Assembly: GCA_000149265.1 (NCBI GenBank)
Contig: CH003416.1
Location: forward strand, 1,603,560 to 1,667,559
Source of the DNA: Ciona savignyi
Taxonomy: Eukaryota; Chordata; Ascidiacea; Phlebobranchia; Cionidae
Direction: 5' to 3'
DNA length: 64,000 nucleotides
Shown here: piece by piece, positions 10,206 through 25,454 of the stretch
How positions within the stretch are numbered: position 1 is the first letter of the stretch
How the letters are laid out: the number at the start of each line of letters is the position of its first letter
Program-made: the position numbers and the translations under genes
The notes under the pieces: generated by a model
What the model was told of the DNA's origin: nothing
What the model saw: only the letters and a program-made list of their open reading frames with translations
Database searches by the model: none

Positions 10206-13200
10206 GTAAGTTGCGTTTGTTAATGTTCCGTCGAGAAAATATTGCCTGGGTGCACAAGCCAGTCGCTGCACGAAATGTAAAAGTTTCGAAATAAAAGGAT
10301 AAAGTAGAATATACAGATGATGCTTATAAAGGATGCATATTTCCAATTTGGTATTAAGATAACAAAACTCTTACCTATAACGTACCCCCTTTTTTGGGCT
10401 GTAAGGAATAGTTGATCTTTCGTTAAAACCACACGGTATTCTAAACATGTAAGTGTACGTTGATACAATGAAATAAAGTCACCACCAACATACGTCAAAC
10501 TGCTTCAAAAAGCCTTTGGTCGCCGCCTATTTGAGAACAAGAGTAAAAAGTCAATACGCTGTACAAGTTTTTTTGTCAGGACATACTTAAAGTTGAACTT
10601 TGTACTTAAGATAATAATGTTTTCCACTAAAAAATGTAATTTAATGTGGATAAATATGTGTCATTTAAATATTTATCTACTAACCCTTCTACTGTGCAAA
10701 AATAATATCCAGTTGCCAAATCTATGTTTTGTGCGAAGTTTTCAGAAGTCAATAAGTGACAGTTAGTAAACAATGATTGGACGCGCGCGACCTCAAAGCT
10801 AGCTTGTCAGTCGTTTATTTCTTTATACTCCTTTGGTTGATATATAGCGTATAATCATACATTTTCTCCAGATTTAAAGCGGTTCTATTTACGCAGGATT
10901 CGGGATAATTTTGGTGTGTTGTGTTACGGCTTGGTGACTTTAAACTTTAAAAGGTGTAAAAATTGATGCTGTCTGGGCAACTTGTTGTTTCGGGTTAAAA
11001 TTACTGGTTAAAACGTTGTGCGGAACTTGCTGGATCTTCTTTAATGACTCAGATTCTCGGTGCGTGAAGTCTTTGTTTCTCTGCCACTTGTATGTAAAAT
11101 GCCCTTGGGAACTAGAATAGCGCCCGCCAAGGGGTTATGTTGAAGATAAGAGACGAGATTCGTTTTGGAATTATCAGATTAATGACTTAAGTCGTTACAT
11201 CGTGCGTTAGGAGATAAGGTTAATCGGTTGTGGTGTGCACCCATATAATCGCCGATTTCGGTTGCTTGAAGGCTTGATTACATGCCGGTTTCTGGTTAAC
11301 AAAACATGACAGAAATCGTTTCCAAATGCCGTTTTCTTTTGAATTATCTTGAATCTAATTAAAAGTAAAAACAAAACTATAGACTTGGCGTTTGTAGTTC
11401 ATGGGAAAGTCGGACTGACTAATCGATCTTCTAATTCCCAAGAGAAATTGACTTGTTTTGTACATAGACAAATTATAACTACAGAGATGATTTTGAAGGT
11501 TTGATTTGTTGCTGCACAAAACTTCCCAAACACTAATTTTCACATAGAAATACATTTTTCGCGCTCATAAAAATTAATTAATTTCTTCTATTTCCCTGAT
11601 TGTAGTATTTGTTTCCTCACCAATCTACGTAAAACGTGTTTAATGATATTTGTTTAGGCTAACCACACCCCATATCCATAACAAAACGTACTCTTTAATA
11701 TTTAGCGTAGGTTAGAAATGCATTGTACACTTGGTAAATTCAAACACACGGCTTAAACCGTGACCTCCGTACAAGTGACGTGATCCGTATGTTAAATACA
11801 TCGGTTACTTTAGGCGGTGGGACGTCTGCCGTTTGCATTGAAGTGAATTCGAGCAATAAAGGCACGGGTCCCCTCACAAAAAGTGCTGTTATGACGTCAA
11901 TGTGGTATACGATCTCTATGGGTGGGAAATTATGTAGCCTTTCGTTTTGTACCTGGGCCACTTGACCTAGTCGGTGGCTCTTGTTCGAATGTTGCACCGT
12001 GGGAGCATTTCTCATTGCAAGGTATTGAATGCACACGCTCTACTTGCGATAGTATTACAACCGAGCGTTTTGGCAACGTCCCTGTCTTGCACTTTACGCT
12101 TTCCAAGAAAAATAGCCATAATTTCACTTTTTAGTTAAAATGCTGGTAGACGTATACCAATTTTAAATTTAAACACTGCTTTTTAATACATGTGTTTGTG
12201 TCTATAAAGACGACTTACTGCACAAATCCAGTGGAGTAAAACACTCACAGAAACTTTTAATCCCTATTTGTTAGCGAACTATGTGAACCAAATAACTTTG
12301 TCTATATTTCTTAACGTTTAGAAATGGTAACACATTAAATGCCACATAAATTGATCAATACCGAAATAGAATAAGTTAAATGGTAAAACAAGCCGCTTTT
12401 ACACCTGTTCCGTTTTTTATGTAATTAAATTTGCTGACCAACGATTGAGAACATTGCTGCGCCATTCAATTTTAAAGGCCGTATCACATTCTCTCTGTTT
12501 AGTCCACTGACCTAGTTTACCCACCAAAACAGATCAATGTAACAATGTGTACAAACAACTTGTGTTTGAAGGTGTGAATTACAAGTGGTCTGTTTAGCCC
12601 TCGGGCTATTGTCAGACTGGGCTTTTTTGATCTTCTTTCAGTCTGCTGTACGCCGGCGTTTTCGTACAGAGAAAACATTAAGGGATCGCTTAAGTGTAGT
12701 TAAAAGATTTACTTATTGACTGACATGCGATTTTAACCCCCAAAACGCCCAATAATTTTGTAATAAGTCAAATAGACCGCATGTAAACGCCAACAACTAA
12801 AATGGAAGGAGATTTAGTTATTTGTAAATCTTGCTCTGCATGTATTTCATCAAAATGAACGCTTGTTTACTTTTCCACTCCTTGTTAAATGAACATAGAT
12901 TACACCCATCTTTCATCTTATACCGGGGCATTTCGGTTAAACACGGTACTCGGTGCGTTTAATTGACGTTCGGTAAAACTAGCAATCACTAGTCTGGCGT
13001 AATGATGGAGTGAATCAATTTCAAATCCTCTTATAGGTGTTTATTACTGATGATTCAATCTACGAATTTCGAATAAATGGGCACCTGAACTGGAGTGACC
13101 ACAGTATAACCAGCGTTAATACACACCGAAACGTGTCTGGGTTACCGTGCACTGATCTAGATTATGTGCTAGTGAAAATTACGGTAATCTGACAGCGTTA

Positions 13201-16200
13201 TTTGTGGTAAACGATTAAATTTGATCATGGTCTAAATAAAATACACGCAACGTAAGAATTACTATACTTGGTCTGGTAAAGTGTAAAGAACAATTTTAGG
13301 ACTGTCACTTAAAATTCTACAAAAATGCTTTTGAAATTTTGTAGAAGTATTTCATTCAAGGTACGCCTTTAAAGTTTGATCTGTGCACAGACATTGACAA
13401 AAATCATAATTATCTAAGTCATGAGTCAATAAACACGTGGTCTACCGAAATAGTTGTCTTTGACGGTGGTCAATTTTAGAAAACACGCCTTTAATTTGTT
13501 TGGAAATCCTGGGTGGCAAAATCATTTCGTATTTCACGCATTTTATCCGCCGTTTGCAGTATTCGACAAGTCGTTTAGCTTCGGAAACCAAGTCCCTCAC
13601 TCATAAGGTAGGAATGTTAATTATTTCGTCCATATGCGAGAGGCACGAGACCGCTTTTCGATAACCAACATATTGCCGAAAATGGCACGAGTTTGTTTAA
13701 GCCCCAGATTTTCCTTACTTGGTTGCAAGTCATCTCAAGCGTCGTAAAAATAAAATGTCACAATGTCCCACACTTTTGCGTTAATACAGAAGGCAAAAAC
13801 TGAAATTTAAAAATCTACGGTCGCAGATTTTAAATCGAATTATTGTGGAAATAAAAATGTATGGTTACATATGAGCAGGTTAACCACCCCTGATTCCATA
13901 GACATCATACATGGCATATTTCAATGGGGGTAAGAATGGGTACAGCTATGGTAATTTATCAAACTAGATACAAATGTTTTAGGATTACTTTCCACCAATT
14001 ATCCGGCCTGTCGAACAAGGTTTGGCATCTTTCCTAAAAAATACCACAATAAACAAAAAAAATGAGCTTTTGCCTGCAAAAATTCAAAATTGGCCTCCAC
14101 CAACTAAAAATGTTATTTGTTTTTAGTAATACATAACAAACAAGCAAACAAAACCCATGAAAAATGACAACAGAAATACCCTACGAAAAGTTCCTCTAAT
14201 TGGATGGCTTGACTACAAAGTTGAACTTCATTTTAAAAGATTTTGGGGAAAATAGTGAAGTAAACATAAAACACAGTGTAAGTGAGATTTTGCCAGTGGA
14301 TAAAAGATGTAAACTCTAATATAAACCTTTATTATCGGTCTATTTGACAACGGGATATAAACTTGCGTGGTGCGGTTTTATTGGAAGGTAAACAAGGTCC
14401 GCTGTATTTGAAGTGTTAACATTGGCATTATATGCTATGGGAGCGTAGCTGGTGACAATCTCCTTGTAAAACCACGTCAGTTATTAGTTTGTTGCCGTCC
14501 ACCAAAGTGATTGTGTCCAGTGGTTGACTCTGTCGTGGATTCAGATGAAGCAGAAAACGAGATTGTAATGACGGGCAACACTAACAGAAGGGGAATAGGG
14601 GCCAAGATAAGGAAAAAAGTGGTTACTAAAACTTTGGAAACGAATTCTAAACCTCCTCCCAAACACTAATCTCAACCCAAGAACCAACTAGAACTTCAAA
14701 CCCAGCACTTTCACAAACTTATTGTCATAATCTGTATTTTTGTGTGCAGTTTCCCTTCTTCCATTCTCCCCTTTCCCTCATTTATCCCCCCTAAAATAAT
14801 GCTCCAAACAATGATCAGTTTTCGTGAAATATTCTTACATTCAATGGCGATTCAAAGTTAAACTCATGTGGGACTACAGGAATGGAATTCCGGCTGCTTG
14901 ACTAGTACTCACTATATCAAGAAGATAATCCCTGAACTCCTGTTTAAATAGGCTGTACCTATACCCGGCTATAAACACACAAAATCAGTTACATCCTGTT
15001 GCGCTCGTTACGGAGCTTACCAAAACATGAAAATTCACTTACACTTCTGCTGCAAGCGCTGTGTTCCCAACTGTACCCCCATTAAATCTTCGTAAACAGC
15101 AGTGTATTGCAACCTAACATATAACGGCGGTATCAGTCTAACCACACATAGTGCGAGTTGCGTTTTTGAGGTCAATTGCTACAGGTTTTGTCTGAAGAAG
15201 AAATTGTTATATTTGTATGGCAAAACCTAATGGCAAAGTAACATACGTGATTCTAAGTGGAATCGTTTATGTTTTTATTGGCTTTTGTCCGTATGTTTCT
15301 TGTTTATCATACTCCGTGATTTAACTGCCACAAACAGATTAAACATGTGTCATCGAAACTAAGACATTAAAATCTGGATTAACATCTCAGTGTTAACAAG
15401 TTTAAAACCTACGAGTGATGCGAGGTCGTTGAAAAGTAGCTCTTATCTGTCTGTTGGTGAAACCTTAAGATTTGGAATTTTATCTATTCCGTCGTGGTTT
15501 ATTGTAATTCACTTTTGCCAGGAAGCCCTTTCGCCTTAGATAAGTGCAGATGGTAGGTAAATGTATATCGTATGTTTTAAAATGTCAGCCCTAAACTAAA
15601 TTATGAAACATCGACTGAATTGCCCAACGTTCTTCTTTTATACCACGGAGCTGAATGAACTAATGAAATCAGCGTCTCTGTCGCTTGGGCCCGGTTCAAT
15701 GAACATTTAAGTTCCCATCCCTCCACGCCCATTCCCCAAATAGATCCGATCTATAAACACGTTCCAACATTACAATTACTAGTCGAACTTGCGGTTTGGT
15801 TAATTTTGAGACACCAACTCGGTTTAAACACATGAGAATAACCGCGTGACTTTTCTATGAGACATAAGTACTCTTGAAAAATGAATTTCCACCTTTTAGC
15901 AATCGAGTAAAAATTCGTTTCTGATGCGTCATTTGTTGTGTTTTTAATCTGGCACGTCAAACTTCTGTTTCATCAACCACTCACTTGGTAGATTCGCATG
16001 ATTTTTACGTCACAATCTCCATTCTTCGTCTGCCGCGGAAGCGAGAGAAGTGATTTAGGAAGTTCATCTTTACCGCATTTCCTGTTTTCGCTATCGAACT
16101 TTTATTTCGTGTTACCAAACACACAAGCACAATACAACCGCAACTTCCACTATAAACAAATAAAAATACGATCTCTATTTTTCGGTCATGGATCGTTGTG

Positions 16201-19200
16201 AAGCAATCGTAAAATTAGCAGCTTGTTTTGTAATTGAATTAGTTTTCATTTCCCAAGAAGTCGTTTCGCGGTTTCTTGGCCGTGCCGTACTGTAGACATT
16301 TTTTCTATTATTGACGTGAGAGACTACATCATGGTTTTTAAACCAATGGGTCAATATCCACCTAAGCCATAATGTTCAATTAAGGCACGTTTTGCTTACT
16401 GGTTGCTGTTAATTGGTAAACCGTAATGCCCTCAAAGTCGATAGCTGGATATATTTCCGTTACAGTGTCTTCCGGCTTTGCATTTATGCATTAATTCCAT
16501 TAACGCTTATAATAATCACCTGTCCCTGTTATATTTCCCGCTCAACCCAGTTGTTAGACGTTACCCCCTATTTTCTGATATGTGACTGTGGTAGTGCAAT
16601 ATTTTAAAAGACTTGTATGAAATGGGGTTTTATGCTGCTTAATGTGAAATACAAGCATTTTATACATAAAAGTTTATCGAGAACCCCACTTAAGAGTGTA
16701 ACATTTCAACCACGTGAGTGAAAACCATACAACTATACAAGCACAACAAACTAACAACCTTTAACGAGCGAATTGACTTAAAACGCCCGAACAACTAAAA
16801 GAGTTGTAATTAACCCTAATAAAACCAGGTGGTTACACTTCATTCGCCTATACTCTCGCTACGGTCGTCTAAGGCTGGATTCACACCAGAACGACATTTT
16901 GTCGTACGTCCAACAAAAACGTTTTTGTCGTAAGCGTGTTTTTCGTTTTTTGTTTTGGTCGATTCACACCAATAAAACGTGTTTCGGTCCGACGGTTTGC
17001 ATGAATATGGATAAACACTTATAACTAGAATTTTATATGAAAATAAAGGCAAAGACATCATAATTTTAATTGGTATTCAGAGTACTATCGTCATAGGACA
17101 CCAATTAACTTGGATAAATCCTATATTGGATAAACTAAACATTCTAATGGAACCTGAAAAAATCACATTTTTGAAGTATGACAACCTAACTTTTTCCTGA
17201 ATTACTTTTAGACTGAAGCCTATTATAGAGAGAACATACTTCTATATAATCAGTATTACAACCTTAAATCCTTAACATCAGACACTCTTGACCTTAACAT
17301 TTTTATACTACATGGCTGCCAAAACTTACAAGAGGTGTCTTAGGTTATTTTGGTAGTTTTATACCAGAACCAACCTAAGAAGTGTGACATAGTAATTTAA
17401 AGTGGTGCCCATATTTTGCACTTTGACAACCAAAAAACAATAACTCGGATAAATACATTGGAGGGTAAATGTATTGGTTTCATCTGTACAAATAAAACAA
17501 TGACATTTGTTTTTGCTCACAGTTCATATCACCCATATAAACAAACAGTATGGAGAGTGTTGTAGACAGAACAATGAACATGATAATTAAAATGGAAATA
17601 ACTCGATTAACATTCAACAATTTCATACACAGCACAAAATGGATACAGGAATGTAAATAAGTTAAATAGTGATACTGATCTAGTTTAAAAACAAAATGTT
17701 TATCGGGATGCTCGCAAACCATTTGAAAGTTACTACGACATTTTAAAAAGTGAAGCATTGCCTTGGTTATTTGTGTGCATTATATGCTGGTTTCTTTTTT
17801 CTCTGTTATTTCGGGGCACTTTATTGTTCTGTAGCCTCTGGTATGTACTTTTCAGTTACCGGCAGTAATTTGCAGAAGTAAAATTGATATTTTACCAGAC
17901 TGTTTCATTGCAAAATATTTCCACAACTGTATCAGTGTTGTCAGATGATGAACTTGAATTACTGGTACTGGTCCAGTCATGCTGTAAAGACAAATGTATA
18001 CCGGTGTTATTCAACATTAATATACATAATCCACAAGACCAAAAAATAAGTGTACAGGATTATAGGATAGATTATATTTGTTTCACTATAGTAATGCAAT
18101 TATCAATGCTAGAGAACTCATGGCCTGTGGTAATCTAATAATTGCCTAGATGCAAAAGCTTCATTTTACCATTCAATGCAATAAAACATCCTTATGTACA
18201 AAAGTGGTTAACCAAAGTTTTGCTGAATATTAGAATTAACATCCAACTTGTAACGGGTAGTTTGGCAACCGGATCTGTACCGCTGTATTGGTATCATAAC
18301 TAGATACTTACAAAAAGTAGAATCATATATAGAATATAATCTATTTATGAATGCAACACTTTACACACTTACCACTCTTATTCAAAACTTGACAAATAAG
18401 ATTTCAAGTTAACTCTTGTACAACTCAATTCATATACCGGTATGCAGAACTGGATATATTAGGCTTGTATTTTGCCGACTTAATATTCAATTCTTGAATT
18501 AGTAGTTGAAGTTTGCTTGGATCCACCATAATTCTACAGACTAAATAGCCTATATATTTAACCAGTACCTACCGGTATCGCCTATCGGGAAAATTTATGT
18601 AAGTTTAAGTACCAGTACTGGTTTTGTTCAGTTTAGGCTACACAAAAGGCTTACCTGAGATGTTGAACTAGTGTTATGTATTATTTGTTAGGCTTTTTAA
18701 TCACAACATAATAAGTTTCTGATTTTAAACTAAATATATCTGTCTTGGCCTAATTGCTGTGCACTTTAGTCCATATTCACTTCAACCTAAACTCTCTAAT
18801 ATTATTAAAACTAGTGTATTTACTTCAAAACACATTTATATCTATAGTAATAGTATATGTACTGCATATTAGCAATAAAACAATTGTATATGCTGATATT
18901 TCACGATATTAAACTCGTCCGACAAAAAAACATGTCGTAAGAAAATAGCGCATGCTCTATTCCTGAAAAACATGTTTTTTTGTCGTACGACAGAAAACGT
19001 GTCGTTTGCGTCAAAATCGGACTGGTGTGAATCGGCGCATAGGGGACAATGCGTTCTATTTGTAAAACGTCGGTCCGACACGACAAAAACGTTTTTGTCG
19101 TTTTGGTGTGAACCCGGCCTAAAGGTCGCCTTTTATCGAGTTTAATGTCGTCAGGTGCTTAGAGCTGTCAATATTTTACCATAAAAATTCCACTGTGGTT

Positions 19201-22200
19201 AATATTGTTTGCAGTGACTAAATAGAATATTGGATACTGGTCGCTTATTATTGGATTGATATGCCTAAATATATATTTTCTTTTCAAGTGGATTGTAATT
19301 GACAATGACACAACGTAAAATAGAATATCACTAATTGTATTTGTCGCTCTTATCCGAAGTCGTTTTATCTTTTTTATTTATTACTATTTACTAAACGTGA
19401 CTTTCATAGCGCTTATATTAACATAAAACAACTATACGTCGCATATTCCAAAAAAAGATATCCCGTATTTACAATGTAAAGTCCATTTCGGTCTTCTTCC
19501 GCATTCAGTCTATAATATTTAACATGCAATATTTGTTCAGGGACATGAGGTTCAACCGCATACGAAGCATTCCCTCGTCAACTTTCCATCGAATGTGGAA
19601 TCTCAATACCCTGTAAGTGGCTCATACTGTACGCTTGAATAAAAATCGAAATTTCAAGTTAAACCATCGCATTCCAAGTTCAAGTGGTGCTTACAGCTCC
19701 TTCTGAAATATCATGCCAATCGTTCGACCCTGTACGTGAAGGTCAACTGTTCCTTAATACCTGCGAACGCAAAGAATTTTTATCCACATTCCCAGTCTAT
19801 AGAATGACCCAATTCTATTTGCTTGGTTAGCAGAGCTTTGCAGGATATTTAACGGTTACAAATTTATAAGCCCGCCTCTCCTAAGTGGAACTAAACACCC
19901 TTGTAATTCTTGGCTGCAACTCGAACCCATGCGAACGAAGAATTTAACAACTCGTGTTGCATTTTGGCGTTAAACGCCGGTTTAAAACGGATAGTTGTCA
20001 CAAAACTAAACGACGCAAGCTGTTCGTCGAATTTCACTGTCGCGGTAAAGAAACCCGGGGTCTAAAAGTGTGTCGACCCATCACACAGACAAGTTTACAA
20101 AACATGAAAAGTTAATCCGTCCAGACCCTGGGTACAGATACTTAGACTTGGCGCGAAGGATTTCTCGCAACTCTTCCAGTAATTGTTTGAAGTATTAAAG
20201 TGCTGGCACTTTCCCAGAAGCAATATATTTGCTTAACGCACAGAGATTTACAAGTTTAAAACGATGAGTAAGCATAGGAAAAAGTAGCTGTCGTTTAATC
20301 ATGGCAATTAAATTTCATCTCTAGAAGTATATATATTTCGTCCCGGTTTATCCTAAATTCACTTTTTCACATAAATGGTTCTTTTCTGAGTGAAAATACA
20401 TAAGTTGACATAATGATAAGGCAGCTAATCGCCGCCCTGCTGAGTTTGTACAAGTGAACGGTTCACTTAGCAGGCCTGGATTTAGGGTTGAGGCATCGCA
20501 AAATTCATTTTTGTCCACTTGTTAACGGACGTTAGCGCCGCGTCTTACGGTATCTTTACTGTTTAAGCACATGCTAATCCTCTATACTCCGAATGAGGTT
20601 TTTACACAAAATTAAAATCGACGGGTCGTACTTCTTGTATTTTGTCGGGAATCTTGTGTTAAACGTTTGAAGCGAATCCAGACCACTAAAAGCTTGTGGT
20701 CTATTAAAATTAGAAATGAAACTTCTTTGAAGTCAGAGAAAGTTTCAAAGTTATTTATTTAACCAATTTTTAAGAAATTTAATATCTTTGAAGGTTCATA
20801 AACCGAAAAAATGTTGCTTTAAATAATGCCTTTAACTACTGTGACGCCGTTAGATTAATTGTTTATTATTAAATACGGTATGATTATCTTATTACTGTAC
20901 AGTGTAGCCTACACAGTTTAATTTGTAAACCGGTAAAAACAAGTTGATAGTCATTGGGCGGAAGACCCGACCTACTTTTTTAACAGAGCATTTACAAATG
21001 TCCTCTTATTATTTTTGTATTTCTTTAGACTATTATTCCTTTAAAAATAGGAAAACAGAAAAAAGCGTAACTAGTTAATGCAATTCCGTCTTTGTTTATA
21101 TGGTAGATTGGCCTACATGCAGACTTGCAAGCAGTGTCGCGGGGTGACTGGCACCGAATCCTTTAAACTTCTCTTTGCCACTTCTACCTCGTGTTATCCA
21201 CTCTTATACCTCAATTACTTTGTTTTTGCAGATTACTCAATAACAACGAGATCCAGTCGATCTCTGAAGACGCATTTCGTGGCCTCTCCTCGTTGAAGTA
21301 TCTGTAAGTACAAGATCTCTTTAGCGCTACCCGCAAACGCGCTGAATTGAAGGGTATAAAGTACAGACCCACTTCGAAATGCGAATCCACTTAACATACC
21401 TTTTTTACACCTGAATCCGATTTTTTTGGTTTGAAGTGGTATTTAGATTCCGCGCGAAATAAATTCCGAAAGCCGATAATGTGATTTTTAAGGCCTGTCG
21501 TCTGTAGATTGTAGCACGGCTTGCATGCTTAAAGACGCTTTTGCACTAGTAAAATAAAATGACTTGGTAGAGGTTTTTGGTGGCAGTTTAATTAATCTGT
21601 AGTTTTGCTTATTTGTGGCTAACGCGCAGATTGACATTTTACGCAAGTTATTTAAATGTGCATCATTATTGCCAATTCAGAATTTCATTTTGATCGGCTG
21701 CAAACGTAAAATGCTAGAATTTGGCTGAAAATACTAAATAATATAAAAGCTTAGTGGGGGACGTATTCTGTCAACATGCAACGCAAATAAATCTCTTTTG
21801 CGTTCAAAAATTTCGTCAACCGATTCAATTCGCATTTTTATGGTTTCACGGTTACTCGTTGGGAAAAGAGCATATTTTAACACCGCGAATTCAGTTGTTT
21901 TTCACTGCATAGCAGAGGGGCTTGGCGAAAACCGAGCAGATCGGTAGTAAACAGCGGTCCAAGGGAGCACTATTCAAACCGATGTAAATAGGTACCCAAA
22001 CTGCTTGCATAAGCGATGACGCATTATATGACGTTCGCCTGTTTTTTTACACTCACCTCAACGCATTTTTTCTTTAAATTTTGATTGATAGGCCTATATA
22101 ATAGAATTCAGCAAAATGCAATAACAGCCAGGAATGTCTCTTTTAAACAAAGCAACTGTTTCCAACATTCCTATGTATTTTCGATATTTTATATTGACAG

Positions 22201-25200
22201 ATATCTGTACAAGAACAGAATAAGGACGATACACAAAAGGGCTTTCAATGGCCTCGTTTCTTTAGAACAATTGTGAGTTTACATTAGTTTTATATGCACT
22301 CGTACACTCGTTTTTGACTTGTATGTATATAAAATTAAATCTCAACAATGTTATGTTTAAGGATATAAATGAATTTTCAATTGATTTTATTGACGGTTGA
22401 AGAAAATTTGCGAAAGAAGAAATGTTTAGTTTTTTCCGGCGTATTTAAATTTTTAGGTCTAAGCGTTTATCTTGGGGATTTGTTCTTTTTATGACATCCA
22501 CTATAGAATATAGAGGTTTCAATCACCTAATCAATAACCATTAATTTGTGCATGGCTTTGCGCTTAGAAGTTTTTTCGCATTAAGCTTAAAGAAACTTTT
22601 TGTGCACTAATTGCTCGTTTTGACAGTGAATAAAATAAGTCCATGTACTGAAATCGTGTTAGTGAAAATAGTTAAGTAATTTACCAACATTTTTTGGTAA
22701 TATTAAAGTTTTCTGTGATAAATTACCCTGTTCATCCATAATAACTCATCTAAATTAAGTTACGAGCCAAAACAAATCAACTTTTATCGGCAAACGTCGT
22801 CTGTCTTTTTAGATGAATTAATGTTGCTTGTGTGTTTATATTTAACTGAGATGTGTAAACATTTAATCATAATTCGGTACCGTGTGCCTGCAGCAATTTA
22901 ATTTAAACTGCATCTGCCGCTGGATGAAAACCAAATATTCCAGCTGTAAAAAACTAAATTGGCTCTTATCTTTCCGCTTTATTGTAGAAATAGTTAGACA
23001 AAAACGTTTCTCTAAACATGGCTGTAATGTTTAAAATACTATCTGATAACGTTTCTCAATGCATGCGAGTGTTTAACGATTCTAAACAAACACTGACACG
23101 GCATTATGTATTCACTGAAAGCTAGCGATTTGGAAATTATACTGCCAATTGCCACTATGATTAAGGCATTTTGCAATAAGTTGGATGATTCTATCGTAGG
23201 TCTATAGTATTTTATTATTTAGTAAAACCATAGTATACTAAACAAGTTTTGTTTGGTATACTATGGTAAAACGTAGTGTGCTTAAACATTTTTTTCTATA
23301 GATATCTTCACGACAATAAACTTGTCACTGTGCCTTCCGGTACGTTTGCTACTCTGCCGAAATTGGAGAGATTGTAAGTATGGAATTTTATTTATCAGTG
23401 TAGCCTAGATATATTTTTAATATGATAAACACAGAACCATTTTGTCTCGGCCTGGTGTGATGCTTTGATAAACTTCTTTCGGTTCTGCCTAAAAGAAGGC
23501 TGTTTAATAAAATCGTAAATCCGCTCTGGTGTGGGCTGCATAATAGGCCTAATGTGGGCTTTAGTTCAGTTTTATTGCGAGCATTACGAAGTATAACTTT
23601 TAATAATCTCCTTAGCTGTGAAATTTAAAATTACAATTTCAATCTTATAAAAATACAGCTGTCTCTGCGCGCGGTGTTTAATAATGAAGACGGACTTTGA
23701 AATTTATTACGTTAGATGTGGTAATAGTTTCCAACCAATTAAATACACATCACACAAAAGTCTATTGTATTCAATAAATTCATCATGAGGCCTGTCAGCT
23801 ACTGGTTTTTCAGTTTAAGACATTATTTTAAATATTTATTTAAATGGCACAGTAGCCTACATGGACATGACAAAATAGTTCATCACAAAACGCGCTGAAG
23901 GAGATGCATCTTGGCGATTTTTATTACACAGACGATTTGTTTCAGATTAAAGCCAAGTGTATTTATTTTGAAAGGTCGTTCGGGAAATGACTCAAACTGA
24001 AAAAATGTTTCAGCCAATTAGGTTAAGGTTACCCTGCGTTTCACTTATTTTTACTGAACGTGCATCTTGCTAATCCTATAGATATTAAACCGCTATTGAG
24101 TAAAAGGTTGCTACTAGGCTAATGCTTTTTAAAAAATGGTGAATTATTTGTAGTTTTGTTTGTACAATTCATGTTATGAAGCTATTTACACTATACACTA
24201 CTCAAAATTCTTAACAAATTTAAAACACATGCGTAAAACTAATAGTATATATCTCTTACAAGGGTATTGATTCCCCAAATTCGCTGATAAACCGAACACT
24301 CCCAGTAACTTGATTAATATAACCTTGTCTGTTGCAATGGTTTCCTGCACTGTGGTATTTCTTAGTTATTCGGCATATATCAATCAACTTAATTGTTTTA
24401 AAGTCGGCGCTCAAGAAGTTAAGGCCGAAACACGACGCGTGTGTAATAATATAAGCTAGTTCCCCGTCTAGCGACTTGGCCTTTGAAATTTGCGCGCTAT
24501 TTTATGGATAGTGCACGTGCAATAAGGGCGGACCACCCATCACCCAACAACGGTTAACAAACCGCACGGTACCTGTAGGCCTAGTTAAAATGTCATATTA
24601 CATTTATTAAACTGCATAAATTGTTTATTCTAGTCTGCATTTTTAACACCACATAACATTTTTGTAATTCTTGCAGCCGTTACACCATACACATGGCTTA
24701 ATGTTTAAAAAAAACTCTGGTTTTATAACGGATTTACGCACATCTCTTTAATCATTCCAGGTTGTCATAACATTTGCAATCCTTTTTGGGCCACAAATCC
24801 ATTCAATATTGAAGTTTATTTAAACGAATCTACATGAAAGCCTTACCTGACAGACATGACTCTCTTTCAGGTTACTTCACGCAAACTTGATAGAAACACT
24901 TCCAAATAGACTTTTTGATCATCTAACATCATTGAAACGATTGTAAGTGTTGTTCATCCATTTCACACTGATTTTACACGTTTTCCTATCTGGAAATGGC
25001 CTTTTAATATATGTACTTTATTGTTTTATTTTTATTGTTTTATTGTTTAAAAATCTACCTTTACCTTGGTCTACACAATCTGTATATTTATTGCCTGTTT
25101 TATAACAAATATTATTTTCTAAACCGAAGATAATCATTAGAGCATAATACTCACAAAAGTAGCCATTTTGGTCTGATCAATTAGCTTGGTGGGTTAGGGT

Positions 25201-25414
25201 GTCCCCATTTGAAAAGGTTGCAGGTATAAAACTGGTCACTAGCTAATCAGTTGTGTCCTTACAGCACTTAACACATAATGCCTGAACCCAGTGAAGGAAC
25301 GTCTTAATCATACACAACACACTACAACAGCTCTGGTAACCCTATAGTTGGTGCGATAATATCTGACTGCCCTTTTGTGGATGCCCCTTATGTTGACCCA
25401 TGGGGATAAACATG

Positions 25415-25454
<40 letters not shown>

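Larger units (their letters stand above)
10206..19540 (+). other. Peroxidasin intron 1 (9.3 kb)
   Basis: A long intron with no coding exon I can support. It contains a PIF/Harbinger-like element (16873-19119) and an inverted copy of the 5868-6055 repeat (about 14648-14785). A locally less AT-rich block at 11740-12130 is open in more than one frame on both strands, without family similarity. That block could be an enhancer or a relic and is unassigned. The remainder is AT-rich sequence in which I see nothing. Confidence 0.55.

Noticed and set aside
17884..18138. 84-codon frame inside the Harbinger-like element as a transposase
   Set aside because: No DDE or MYB/SANT motif, and AT-rich composition; the element appears non-coding.
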